Source: Streptomyces torulosus (GTDB taxonomy: Bacteria > Actinomycetota > Actinomycetes > Streptomycetales > Streptomycetaceae). From it: 64,000 bases of DNA. The notes under the pieces are model-generated. The model was not told the origin of the DNA and searched no databases. It was given only the letters and a program-made list of their open reading frames with translations. A program made the translations under genes and the position numbers. Positions 36,018 through 44,682 of this stretch are shown here, one piece after another (the stretch's first letter is position 1; the number at the start of each line of letters is the position of its first letter). The stretch lies in the NCBI RefSeq assembly GCF_001419765.1, contig NZ_LIRK01000262.1, positions 1 to 64,000 of the forward strand, in the 5' to 3' direction.

Positions 36018-36706
36018 GGAGGAGTCTCCCGCAACGTGTATCCCAGGCCGCGCAGCGTGTAGATCAATCGCGGCTCACCCTCGGCCTCCATCTTGCGGCG
36101 CAGGTAGCTCACGTATACCTGGAGGTTGTTGGCGGTGGCGCTCATGTCGAAGCCCCAGATCGCCTCGAACAGCGCGTCGCGGGTCAAGACCCGGGTCGCG
36201 TTGCTCATGAGGACCTTTAGGAGGGAGAACTCGGTCCGGGTCAGGCGCAGCGGCCGCCCGCCCCGCCACGCCTCGAACCTGTCGGGATCGAGCCGGACGT
36301 CGGCGAACGACAGGATCTGCGACTCCCCGTCGGTCGGCGTGCGCCGGCGCAGCAGGGCCCGCACCCGGGCCAGCAACTCCTCGGTGGCGAACGGCTTGGG
36401 CAGGTAGTCGTCGGCGCCCGCGTCCAGCCCCGTGACCCGGTCGGAGACCTGGTCACGGGCGGTCAGCATCAGCACCGGCAGATCCCGACCCGCGGCCCGC
36501 AACCGCCGGCAGGTCTCCAACCCGCCGAGGCGGGGCATCATCACGTCGAGGATCAGCAGATCCAGCGTGTCGCCGTCGGCCCCAACGACCCCGTCGAGCA
36601 CGGCGAAACCGTTGGCGACGGTGCTGGTGTCGTAACCCTCGACCTGGAGCACCCGCTCCAGCGACTCACGGATGGCCGCTTCATCATCCGCGATCATGAT
36701 CCGCAC
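36014..36706 (-). CDS. OmpR-family response regulator
   Basis: A 230-residue regulator. The receiver has the acidic pair D7/D8, phosphoacceptor D54 in [13 protein letters not shown], and Lys in YLPKPF. The C-terminal winged helix ([18 protein letters not shown], then [11 protein letters not shown] and RGLGYTLRE) is typical of OmpR/PhoB. The GTG at 36,706 gives the complete receiver; a later ATG would clip its first strand. It is cotranscribed with the kinase and upstream of it. Confidence 0.92.
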   Translation of the reverse strand: MRIMIADDEAAIRESLERVLQVEGYDTSTVANGFAVLDGVVGADGDTLDLLILDVMMPRLGGLETCRRLRAAGRDLPVLMLTARDQVSDRVTGLDAGADDYLPKPFATEELLARVRALLRRRTPTDGESQILSFADVRLDPDRFEAWRGGRPLRLTRTEFSLLKVLMSNATRVLTRDALFEAIWGFDMSATANNLQVYVSYLRRKMEAEGEPRLIYTLRGLGYTLRETPP

Positions 36707-36799
36707 GCCGGCCCGCCCCCTTCCAGTCGACGTTTTTGCCGCCCATTGTCCCCGATCAACCTGAGGCCAGGATTAGAGCGTCGCTGGGGACCGCGTTCT

Positions 36800-36893
36800 C
36801 AGTGCGTGGTGGCAAAGCGGATCTCGTTCGAAGCCTGCGGTGCGGGTGATCATTCGGACAGAGATGCCGGTGTGCTCGTAGGCATGAAGGGGA
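36800..36893 (+). mobile_element. TnpB (IS200/IS605-type) 3'-end relic, copy 2
   Basis: About 85% identical to 26,872-26,961. It encodes KRISFEACGAGDHSDRDA, again the degenerate zinc-ribbon tail of a TnpB-like protein, and ends about 30 bp before the next gene's start. Same orientation as copy 1, 9.9 kb away. Confidence 0.5.
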
Positions 36894-36926
36894 CACCGAT
36901 GAGGCGACTCCACCTAGGAGCACGCA

Positions 36927-37682
36927 ATGACCATCACCGACACCGGCACGGTGCGTTGGAACCCCGAGGCCCTCGACGAGATCCTCTCGAACGACGAGGG
37001 GCGGCCCATCCTGTTCACCAACGCCCGCATCCTGACGATGGACCCGCTGATCGGGACCATGACCGGCGCCGACCTCCTGTTCGTCGGCTCCCTGCTCGTG
37101 GGCGTCGGCCCGGGAATCATCACCGCCGCGGGCGACGACAACGCCATCGTCGTCGACTGCACCGGACTGACCATCGCCTCCGCCGTCGTCGACACCGTCG
37201 CGCTGGCCGGCGGCCGTGGCCACCGCTCGGAGTACGTCGCGACGCTGGCTCCGGGCAACATCCCCGACTTCCTGGTGGTGCCCGACGAACTCGCTGCCGC
37301 CGTGCCGAACGCGGTAGCCATGCTCATGACCCGGCCGGAGCAGGTCCGGGCGCTCGTCGCGGCCGGCCGGCCGGTCCTGTGGTCCGGCACCGACGTCCCC
37401 GGCCGGGCCGCCGCGCCCGAGGCGGGCATTCCGGCTGCCGAGGATCTGACCGGCAGTCCGCGTGTCGGCGTCTGGATCGACAGAAACGGCTTCCTGCACC
37501 AGGAGCTCACCGCCGACGGCCGCTACGACGAGATCCGGGGCGGGCGCCCGCACGCCTACCAGGGCAGGTACTGCATCGACGGCGACCGCATCGACTACCT
37601 GGACGACCTCGGCTTCTGGGCCTACGGAGAGTTCCAGGGCGACGAGCTGCGCCACGCGGGCTACGTCATGAAGCTCGGCTGA
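36927..37682 (+). CDS. Atu4866-domain protein fused to an amidohydrolase-like N-terminus
   Basis: A 251-residue protein. The first ~170 residues look like a shrunken metal-dependent hydrolase composite domain (LFTNARILTMDPLIGTMTGA, then VVDCTGLTIASAVVDTVAL), without the HxH and other metal ligands. The last ~80 residues match the Atu4866 small domain (GVWIDRNGFLHQELTADGRY, then GRYCIDGDRIDYLDDLGFWA, and HAGYVMKL). The combination is a fusion, or the remains of an amidohydrolase joined to Atu4866. The start ATG follows CACCTAGGAGCACGCA, a good ribosome site. Function unknown. Confidence 0.65.
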   Translation: MTITDTGTVRWNPEALDEILSNDEGRPILFTNARILTMDPLIGTMTGADLLFVGSLLVGVGPGIITAAGDDNAIVVDCTGLTIASAVVDTVALAGGRGHRSEYVATLAPGNIPDFLVVPDELAAAVPNAVAMLMTRPEQVRALVAAGRPVLWSGTDVPGRAAAPEAGIPAAEDLTGSPRVGVWIDRNGFLHQELTADGRYDEIRGGRPHAYQGRYCIDGDRIDYLDDLGFWAYGEFQGDELRHAGYVMKLG

Positions 37683-37739
37683 TCCTGCGCCGTTCAACGC
37701 CTCCCTGGTTCCGATCCTGCTGGTTCCGATCCTGGGTGC

Positions 37740-38175
37740 GCGGCACCTGGGGAAACCGCGGCCTGGTTGCCGCAGCGGGCACGGCCGAGGCTGGTGTTCG
37801 AGCACCTCGTCCGTCCCCCGGCGACCCACTTCCCAGCCCTCCGACAGGGAGCTGGCGTCGAGGAAGTCGGTGCGGAAGACGCCCGGCTCGACGACCATCG
37901 ACTGGATCCCGAACGGCGCCATCTCGGCGGAAAGCGCCTCACTGATGCCGGCGACGGCGAACTCGACGCGCAGTACAGGCTGACACCCGGCTCGCCCTCG
38001 AAACCGGAACGGGAACCGATGTGCACCAGCCGACCCGAACCCTGCTTGCGCATGACGGGCAGCACGGCGGGGGTGACGTTGATCAGACCGAAGACGTTGA
38101 GGTCGAACAGCGACCGGGCCTCCGCGTCGGTGATCTCCTCCAGTGCGCCGAGCAGGCCGCGGCCCAGCGGCAACC
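37740..38175 (-). pseudogene. Frameshifted, truncated short-chain dehydrogenase
   Basis: Minus-strand frames together give LDLNVFGLINVTPAVLP-like text (actual SLFDLNVFGLINVTPAVLPV), then SGRLVHIGSRSGFEGEPG and SLYCA. After a frameshift near 37,985 they give FAVAGISEALSAEMAPFGIQ and VVEPGVFRTDFL. This is the middle and C-terminal part of an SDR, with the catalytic Ser/Tyr region damaged at the shift. The NAD-binding start (TGxxxGIG) is missing. Confidence 0.65.
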
Positions 38176-38567
38176 AGTGGGGCCACGACGCCCAGTCGCA
38201 GCAGCAAGCGGCTCAGCCACGGACTGCGCCCTCCGGGACCGCGCCGCCCACACCAGCGAATCAGAAGCACGCAGAAACAGCGGCTCATAGCGCGCAAGAG
38301 GCATACCGTTGGCACCCTGAAATTATGCGCAAACGGAAAGACCGGGAAGCGGTCGAAAAGCCGCACCCGAGGACGCGGAAGACGTGTGACAGCTGACTCT
38401 CGATCCGCCGGAACCCGGCTGGGTACGGATTTCCGGCTATCTCCCGTCCGGAATTCCGGGGTAGGAGTGAGGAATGAGCGGCAGCAGTTCGGGGTGGGGC
38501 GCGTGCCGGTCCCGCCGGCGTACACGCGGGTCCGGAGCGGGAGACGGTGTTCCGGCTGTCTCCTGGT
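38176..38567. other. 392-bp gap, no gene seen
   Basis: Short frames on both strands lack coding character. The gap separates the broken SDR from the regulator fragment and probably held the SDR start and its promoter. Confidence 0.4.
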
Positions 38568-39278
38568 TCAGGCGCCGCGTCCGGGATTCTGCTGGTGAGG
38601 TACCTCGGGTGCGCTGGGGGAGCCCAGCAGGGCCAGACCGTCGGCGGAGGCTGAGCCCGGCTCGGCCTGCAGGATGATGAGTTGCTGTCCTGGGACGCTG
38701 CGGATGTAGAGGGCCTCGTGCCTCAACTCCAGGTCTCCCACGACGGAGTGGTGAATCTGCTTGACCTCATAGGGCGGGACCCGGGTGTACTCGCGTGCCC
38801 ACAGCGAGCGGAACTCACCGCTGCGCAGCGACAGTTCACCGACCAGCTCCAGGATGCGAGGATCCTCCGGCGCGCTCGCGGCGGTCTGCTGAAGGTCGGC
38901 GACCGCACGATCACGGGCCCGCTCCGGGCTCCGGTAGAAGGTCTTCGCCGCGGGGTCCAGGAAGAGCATGCGCAGTACGTTGTCGTGCTGCGCGAAGTCG
39001 CGGTAGAGAGCGTCAGCCAAGGCGTTGGCGGCCAGCAGGTCCTGGGCGTGGCCGATGATGAAGGCCGGAGTCCGGGTCCAGCTCTCGATCAGTTGCCGCA
39101 GGTGCGGGCGGACCCGCTCGACCCGGGAGGGAGACTTCGTGCGGCGGGCTGTCGGCTGGGCCAGATGGAACAGTTCCCTCTTGTCCACGTCTGTTGGTTG
39201 CCGACCTCGGTGATCGATGTCTCCGGGGCGCATCAGCAGTCCTTCCGGTGACGGGTTCGACCGTACGTACCGCCGCAC
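38568..39278 (-). CDS. MmyB-type regulator ligand domain lacking its HTH
   Basis: A 236-residue frame. From ~45 onward it is the MmyB-like ligand-binding (PAS-like) domain of XRE-family regulators: VRPHLRQLIESWTRTPAFII, then DLLAANALADALYRDF, then SGEFRSLWAREYTRVPPYEV and RSVPGQQLIILQAEPGS. The N-terminal helix-turn-helix (~80 residues) that normally precedes is absent; the first 40 residues are unrelated except KRELFHLAQP, which matches the linker. It is probably an N-terminally deleted gene. Such regulators often sit beside SDR genes, as here. Confidence 0.6.
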   Translation of the reverse strand: MRRYVRSNPSPEGLLMRPGDIDHRGRQPTDVDKRELFHLAQPTARRTKSPSRVERVRPHLRQLIESWTRTPAFIIGHAQDLLAANALADALYRDFAQHDNVLRMLFLDPAAKTFYRSPERARDRAVADLQQTAASAPEDPRILELVGELSLRSGEFRSLWAREYTRVPPYEVKQIHHSVVGDLELRHEALYIRSVPGQQLIILQAEPGSASADGLALLGSPSAPEVPHQQNPGRGA

Positions 39279-39484
39279 GACGCCTCATGGCTCGCGGGAT
39301 CGCTTGGACCAAGGCGGTTTCCACTGGGCCTGGCCGACCTGGCGTGCCTGGCGGCATGCTGGTGAATCGGGGAGTCCACGTTCACCGTCCATTTGATGCG
39401 AATTGCGCCGGTAGAGGTCCCCCGGCGGGAGTGACTTGGCCAAGCAGTCGTTTCCCCGGGCCGGAGCCTCGTTGCCCAGATGCC
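39279..39484. other. Short gap, no gene seen
   Basis: Contains the region where the lost HTH half of the MmyB regulator would be expected, but no frame there encodes an XRE-type helix-turn-helix. Confidence 0.35.
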
Positions 39485-39865
39485 CTACGCCACGGCGTTG
39501 AGCGCGGAGTGCAGGGCGTAGAGGACCGCAGGAAGTGCGCCTACGAGCCCGGTCACAGCCGCGATCGCCACGGGCAGCCGCTTGTTGACGTTGTCGGTCG
39601 AGCTGCGTGGAGGGCTCTGCGCCCTTCCGGGCGATACGGTGACGGATGCCGCGTTCGCGGAGCCCTCGGTGCGTGCGGGTGCCTCGTGGTCAGGGCCCTT
39701 CCCGGTGGGCCCTCGTCCGAGGGGTGCGACACCGAGGGCGCTCGGCCGTTCATCAGGCTGGCGCGACGGAAGGCGGAGCGAAGGCATATGGGCGGAGTTG
39801 TGGTCTACACCAGGCGCCTCTGTCTCACTATCCTCATCTGTGGCCAGTAGCACACCGTCCCCCAC
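39485..39865 (-). CDS. Hypothetical protein with a C-terminal membrane segment
   Basis: A 126-residue frame. The first ~90 residues are hydrophilic and disordered (SLRLPSRQPDERPS, then EGSANAASVTVSPGR). The end is a single hydrophobic helix (LPVAIAAVTGLVGALPAVLY). A competing frame on the other strand covers part of it. The membrane helix is the only support, so this is a weak call. Confidence 0.3.
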   Translation of the reverse strand: MGDGVLLATDEDSETEAPGVDHNSAHMPSLRLPSRQPDERPSALGVAPLGRGPTGKGPDHEAPARTEGSANAASVTVSPGRAQSPPRSSTDNVNKRLPVAIAAVTGLVGALPAVLYALHSALNAVA

Positions 39866-39955
39866 CCGGGTTGCGTGCTGGCGCGGGCGGCACCCCTGAA
39901 CCTGCCCAAGCAGCCGGGTGACCTTCCCGTTCGCCGCCCCTCCAGGAGGATCACG

Positions 39956-41092
39956 GTGAAAGTTCGTACCAGAAGCTCGGCGATCATCGGCACCCTTTGC
40001 CTCGTCGCTTCCCTCGCGTTAACCACGGCGTCCGCCGACGAGCCCGCCACCCCACGTCAGGCAGTGAAGGTCGCGCTCAAGAAAGTGGCCATGGCCAAGA
40101 ATCCGGTCGCCGGCACGGCCGGTCCCGGTGGCACGATCTGGATAGCCGAACGTGCAGGCACCGTGAGGGTCTTGGGAGATCAAGGGCTTGGCGAGCCCGT
40201 TCTCGACATATCCGCCGAGACCACCACCGATGGCGAACGCGGCTTGCTGGGCATCGCGTTCGACAACGGGTTCGCACATTTCTACATTTCGTTCACGAAC
40301 CGCAATGGCACCAGCACCGTGGACGAATTCGCCGTGCGGGACGGCAAGATCCAACCGGACACTCGGCGCACCGTCCTCACCCAGACGCAGCCCTACTCGA
40401 ACCACAACGGCGGCGACATCGCGTTCGGCCCCGACGGCTACCTCTACATCGCGTTCGGCGACGGAGGCTCAGGTGGCGACCCGCACGGCAACGGTCAGAA
40501 CCTCGGCACGCTGCTCGGCAAGCTTCTGCGGATCGACCCGAGCGGCGCCAAGCCGTACGCGATCCCGCCGGGCAACCCCTTCGTGGGCGACCCGAAAGCG
40601 AAGGACGAGATCTGGGCGTACGGGCTGCGCAACCCGTGGCGGTTCTCCTTCGACGCGGGCACGGGCGACCTGCTGATCGGCGACGTCGGCCAGAGCGCCT
40701 GGGAAGAGATCGACTGGGCCCCGGCAAGCAGCAAGGGCGGCGAGAACTACGGCTGGTCCCAGATGGAGGGCAACCATCCCTTCCGGGGCGGCATCGAGCC
40801 CGCGAACCACGTGCCGCCCATCCACGAGTACGGCCGCAATGGGCGGGGTTGCTCAGTGACCGGTGGATACGTCTATCGAGGCACAGCGATCCCGAACCTC
40901 AAGGGCCACTACGTGTTCAGCGACTACTGCGACGGCACCCTCCGCACTCTTCAGATGGAGAACGGCAAGGTGACCGGCGTGAACGACCTCGCAGTCAACG
41001 GCGGCTCGGTCGCCTCGTTCGTGCAGGACGGCAAGGGCGAGCTGTACGTGCTCGACCTGAGAGGCAGCGTCTCCCGCATCGACCCGGCGTAA
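39956..41092 (+). CDS. Secreted PQQ-dependent sugar (aldose) dehydrogenase
   Basis: I choose GTG 39,956, preceded by AGGAGGA (39,944-39,950), giving 378 residues with a Sec signal (VRTRSSAIIGTLCLVASLAL then ASA). The six-bladed propeller of soluble glucose/aldose dehydrogenases is clear: IWIAERAGTVRVL, ERGLLGIAFD, the PQQ/metal-site motif SNHNGGDIAFGPDGYLY, GDGGSGGDPHGNGQNLG, WAYGLRNPWRFSFD, GDVGQSAWEEID and ENYGW. The family oxidises sugars outside the cell using PQQ. It stands alone, followed by hairpins. Confidence 0.85.
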   Translation: MKVRTRSSAIIGTLCLVASLALTTASADEPATPRQAVKVALKKVAMAKNPVAGTAGPGGTIWIAERAGTVRVLGDQGLGEPVLDISAETTTDGERGLLGIAFDNGFAHFYISFTNRNGTSTVDEFAVRDGKIQPDTRRTVLTQTQPYSNHNGGDIAFGPDGYLYIAFGDGGSGGDPHGNGQNLGTLLGKLLRIDPSGAKPYAIPPGNPFVGDPKAKDEIWAYGLRNPWRFSFDAGTGDLLIGDVGQSAWEEIDWAPASSKGGENYGWSQMEGNHPFRGGIEPANHVPPIHEYGRNGRGCSVTGGYVYRGTAIPNLKGHYVFSDYCDGTLRTLQMENGKVTGVNDLAVNGGSVASFVQDGKGELYVLDLRGSVSRIDPA

Positions 41093-41110
41093 CGACTACG
41101 GGAAGAAGCC

Positions 41111-41134
41111 GCCGGGTAGCGAGTATCACCCGGG
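41111..41134 (+). terminator. Terminator hairpin after the sugar dehydrogenase gene
   Basis: CCGGGT (41,112-41,117) pairs with ACCCGG (41,128-41,133) about 20 bp past the stop. Short but well placed. Confidence 0.4.
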
Positions 41135-41284
41135 CTCACTGGATCGCCTCCGGGATCTCCGGCCCAGCATGCGGAACCTGTCTGCCCGGTCCGAGGACCT
41201 TGGCGTCCTTCGGGTGCGGTACCTGCACTTCGGCCGTCTTGCCGGACCACGCCGAGTCGGTGCTGTGTTCTCGGGCCAGCGGGC

Positions 41285-41316
41285 GGTGATCTTCACCCCA
41301 CCGAGTGAAGATCACC
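41285..41316. terminator. Perfect 12-bp stem hairpin
   Basis: GGTGATCTTCAC (41,285-41,296) and GTGAAGATCACC (41,305-41,316) are exactly complementary with an 8-nt loop. It could be a bidirectional terminator, or an inverted repeat left by an insertion; no T-run follows. Confidence 0.45.
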
Positions 41317-41339
41317 ATCCGTATCCAACAAGTGGATCA

Positions 41340-41560
41340 GAGCCAGTCCAACTGGCCGCTGACAGACTGCTGGCCCGAGGGCTGAACAACGCCGGACTCG
41401 TCGTCCACCTCCCCCTGTCGGAGGCCGGCGTCACGACCCACGTCGCCCGTATCCTTGCCAAACATGGACTCCGCGACCGCGTCCGAGCCGTCATCGTCGC
41501 CTACCGGACCGGACTCGTCAGTCCCACGATCAGAAGGCACCGTGTCGGCAGCGCGGGCCG
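41340..41560 (+). pseudogene. Remnant of a LuxR/NarL-type response regulator
   Basis: The frame reads ADRLLARGLNNAGLVVHLPL, then SEAGVTTHVARILAKHGLRD and RVRAVIVAYRTGLVSP. This is the HTH end of NarL-type regulators (SEATVKTHVARIL...LRDRVQAVVLAYE) with key helix residues changed. The receiver domain is gone. Confidence 0.6.
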
Positions 41561-41653
41561 GGCGGGCCGGGCAACCATGGTCGCGATCCCCGTCAGCGGT
41601 GATGCGGCCGCGAGGGTCGGCCACATCACCGGCGACGATGCCGCCGCCCGAGG

Positions 41654-44590
41654 TCAGTTGTAGACGTTGAACTCCGCGACCGACCACCAGCTACGCGCCA
41701 CGTTTCCGGTGTTGACGACCTTGATGTAGCGAGCTGTCTGCGTCGGGAAGGAGATCAGGTGGACTCGCTGGCCGTCCGCTACGGAAGAGACCTTGGTCCA
41801 GTCGGTTCCGTCCGTGGACACGTGTACGTCCGCGCTCCGCGCGTAGTCGCTCACGCTGGCGCCGACATCCAGCACGATCTTGTCGAAGGTCCGCGTCTGC
41901 CCCAGGTCCACTTGGATCCACAGACCGTCGTACTGCCCTGTCCCGGAGCTGTACCGGGTGTCGGAATTGCCGTCGAGCATGTTTCCGGGCGCGTCCCACT
42001 GGCTCGCGTCCGAGGCCGTGGCGGTCCAGCCTGTGCGTGGCAGCGCGGGGCCCAGGTCGATGACGTCGAACGACGATCCGCCCGCGTCCGCTCCGCCGGC
42101 TCCCTTCACGGAAACCGTGACCTTCCCCGCTGGTAGCCCCTTCGGGACGTAGGCGGTGATGCTGGTGTCCGACCAGGTGTCTATTTCGGCATAGGCTGAT
42201 CCGAAATAGACCGTACCCAGCCCCTGTGCATCGCCGAAGCCGGAACCGCGAATCGTGAACTTGGAGCGCGGCATGCCTCGCTCCGGCTTCAGATCGCTGA
42301 AGGTCGGCGAGGGGAAGCTCGGCACCTTCCTCGTCGTGAACATCGCCGAGGTGCCGCCCGGCAACGTGTAGGTGTACGACCCGTCGGTGGACATCTTGAA
42401 GCTCTTGCTGTCGCTGGTCCCGTTGAAGACCACGGTGACCTGCTCCCCCTTCCTGCCGGTCCAGGTCTTCAGTCGGAGGCCGTTCGACACCGCTGTCGGA
42501 GCTGTGATCGAGCCGGTTCCCCGCGAGGACCCGTACACCTCGATGTCGCCGATGGCCCACCAGAAACCGGATGCCGCGGTACTGACGATGCGAATGAACT
42601 GTGCCGTTCGGGTCGGCAAGGTGACGGCAATCTTCCCGATGCCCCCGCTGCCGCTCGCGATCGCGCTGCCCCAGTCGACGCCGTCGTCGGAAACGTAGAT
42701 CTGATACTTCGTGACGTAGTCGAACGAATTATTCACACCGGTGTCGAAGACGATCTTGTTGAAGCTCGTGGGGCTCCCCAGGTCGATCTGGAACCAGTCG
42801 CCGCTCGTCGGCCCGTGCCCGAGGCTCCACCTGGTGTCGATGTCACCGTCGATCGCGTTGGCCGCCACACCCCAGTCCGGCTGGGCGGAAGCCGTGGCGG
42901 TCCACTTGCCGCGACTCAGTGCCCTTCCTGTCGTCCGGACGGAAGCTCCGATCGGAAGGGAGTACGTGACCAGCTTGTTTCCGGTGCGGACGGTGTTCTG
43001 GTGGGGCAGCAGTGCCGGATCGTACGTGACGGTGACCGGACCAGACGCCGAGGTGAATGTGAAGTCGTGCGTCGGGTCCGGGACCTTGGTCGCTGCGGGG
43101 GCGTGGCCGCTCCGCGCGGGTCCGGAGTACATGAAGGTGACGGCGTCGCCGGCGTTCAGGGTGTAGTCGAACGAGTGCGTCCCGTCCGCGACGCTGAAGG
43201 TCTTCGCCGCCTTTCCCGAGTTGTGCGCGATCAGGACCTTCGATCCGTCCGGGTTCTGGAACGCGACGTTCTCTATGCTGCCTTCCCCGAAGGTGTTCGA
43301 GTAGATCCGGCGCGCTCCGGGCTTGACGAACCTGCTGGCGTGAGCGAGGGCGTGGTAGTCCACGTTGTAGGACACCCGCCCGCCGTCCGGATCGATGGTG
43401 AGCAGTCCCCGAAGCATGGGGATGCCGGCCGTGTCGCTGTTGAGCGGGCCCCGATCGGGGTCGAGTGCGATGTTCCACAGCATCACCCCGTTCGCCCAGT
43501 TGCGCGTCCCGTTGATGATCCACGTACCCAGTGCTTCGCTGAACGCCGTCTGGTCGCTGTCCTGCCACACGCCCCCGGTGGCCTCCGTGATGAAGGTTTC
43601 CTTGCCCGGGTAGTCGTTGTGGACCACCGTCTGGTAGGTCGGGTCGCCGCTGTAGATGTGCCATCCGGTTCCCGCGGTGTACCGCGAGGCCGCGGGGTCG
43701 CTGAAGATCGTCTCCGGGTACGAGGGCACGTCCCAGTTGTGGTCCCAGGCCAGGATCTTCGTGGAGATCCCGTTGGCTTCGAATGCCTTGCCGATCTCCT
43801 TGATCAGCTCGGCTTCCTGGTACGCGGACAGGAACATTCCGGGCCAGGTCGGAGTACCCATGGGTTCGTTCTGCGGGGAGATGTAGGAGATGGGCACGCC
43901 GGCTTCGCCATAGGCCTGCACGAACTTGACGAAGTAGTCGGCGAGCGCGGAGACGTACTCGCTCTTGAGGGTGCCTCCGATCATGGAGTCGGAGGTCTTC
44001 ATCCAGCCTGGTGGGCTCCACGGGTTGGCCATGACCTGGAGGGACGGGTTGAGTGACAGTGCCTGCCGCAGGGCCGGAACGATGTACGGCACGTCATGCT
44101 GGATGGAGAAGTTGGAGAGCGTCGGGTCTGTCTGGCCGGCGGGCATGTCGTTGTAGGAGTAGCTTCCGGACGCGTTGAAGTCCGTGGCGCCCATCGGAGA
44201 GCGGAGCAGGCTGAGGCCGATTCCCTTCGAGGGATCGAACAGCTTCTTCATCAGCTTGGTCCGCTCGGCGGGGGACAGCTTGTCGATGAGCCAGGCGGCG
44301 GAGTCGGTCATGGCCGCGCCGAAGCCGTGGACCTTCTGGTACTTGACGCTGTCGTCGATCTTGATCGTGAGTGGGTTGGCCGCTCTCCTCGCCTTGAACG
44401 GCACATCGTCCTGGCCGGCGACCCACTGGTCGGCCGATACGTCCGTCAGCCACACACGGACGGAATTGTCACGTGAGGCTTGCTTCAGCGGCGGGGCGGC
44501 GATGGCATTCCGGGACACCTGGGTCCACGCGGCGGCGACGCCGACCGCGGTGGCCAGGAACCGGCGTCGTCCGAGACCGTACGAGTTCAT
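41654..44590 (-). CDS. Secreted GH30 glycosidase with two discoidin-type modules
   Basis: A 978-residue protein with a Tat signal (GRRRFLATAVGVAAAWT). Residues ~75-480 are a GH30 (beta-1,6-glucanase/glucosylceramidase-like) catalytic barrel with its side domain. Acid/base is Glu242 in SPQNEP; the nucleophile is Glu336 in TFITEATGG. Then come an F5/8-type sugar-binding module (~560-690, WTATASAQPDWG...GDWFQIDLG), an IPT/TIG-like domain (~740-840, TFSDLKPERGMPRSKFTIRG) and a second F5/8 module (~850-978). The family cleaves beta-1,6- or beta-1,3-linked glucans or related glycosides. Located at the left end of the glycosidase locus, same strand as the sugar ABC operon. Confidence 0.85.
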   Translation of the reverse strand: MNSYGLGRRRFLATAVGVAAAWTQVSRNAIAAPPLKQASRDNSVRVWLTDVSADQWVAGQDDVPFKARRAANPLTIKIDDSVKYQKVHGFGAAMTDSAAWLIDKLSPAERTKLMKKLFDPSKGIGLSLLRSPMGATDFNASGSYSYNDMPAGQTDPTLSNFSIQHDVPYIVPALRQALSLNPSLQVMANPWSPPGWMKTSDSMIGGTLKSEYVSALADYFVKFVQAYGEAGVPISYISPQNEPMGTPTWPGMFLSAYQEAELIKEIGKAFEANGISTKILAWDHNWDVPSYPETIFSDPAASRYTAGTGWHIYSGDPTYQTVVHNDYPGKETFITEATGGVWQDSDQTAFSEALGTWIINGTRNWANGVMLWNIALDPDRGPLNSDTAGIPMLRGLLTIDPDGGRVSYNVDYHALAHASRFVKPGARRIYSNTFGEGSIENVAFQNPDGSKVLIAHNSGKAAKTFSVADGTHSFDYTLNAGDAVTFMYSGPARSGHAPAATKVPDPTHDFTFTSASGPVTVTYDPALLPHQNTVRTGNKLVTYSLPIGASVRTTGRALSRGKWTATASAQPDWGVAANAIDGDIDTRWSLGHGPTSGDWFQIDLGSPTSFNKIVFDTGVNNSFDYVTKYQIYVSDDGVDWGSAIASGSGGIGKIAVTLPTRTAQFIRIVSTAASGFWWAIGDIEVYGSSRGTGSITAPTAVSNGLRLKTWTGRKGEQVTVVFNGTSDSKSFKMSTDGSYTYTLPGGTSAMFTTRKVPSFPSPTFSDLKPERGMPRSKFTIRGSGFGDAQGLGTVYFGSAYAEIDTWSDTSITAYVPKGLPAGKVTVSVKGAGGADAGGSSFDVIDLGPALPRTGWTATASDASQWDAPGNMLDGNSDTRYSSGTGQYDGLWIQVDLGQTRTFDKIVLDVGASVSDYARSADVHVSTDGTDWTKVSSVADGQRVHLISFPTQTARYIKVVNTGNVARSWWSVAEFNVYN

Positions 44591-44682
44591 GGAAGATCCT
44601 CCTTCGGACCAGCTTGTTCAGTACGTGGGAGAGGGGGTGGGACACGGTGCCGAGGTGGGGGATCGACCGGTCGGAGTCGGTG

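Noticed and set aside
32209-36706. A defined antibiotic-resistance locus (pump plus two-component system)
   Set aside because: The pump and kinase/regulator are convergent and separated by a terminator; co-regulation and substrate are not shown by the sequence.
39194-39850. A 218-residue rightward protein
   Set aside because: No domain or ribosome site, overlaps the regulator start and a competing frame, and has the composition of a shadow frame.
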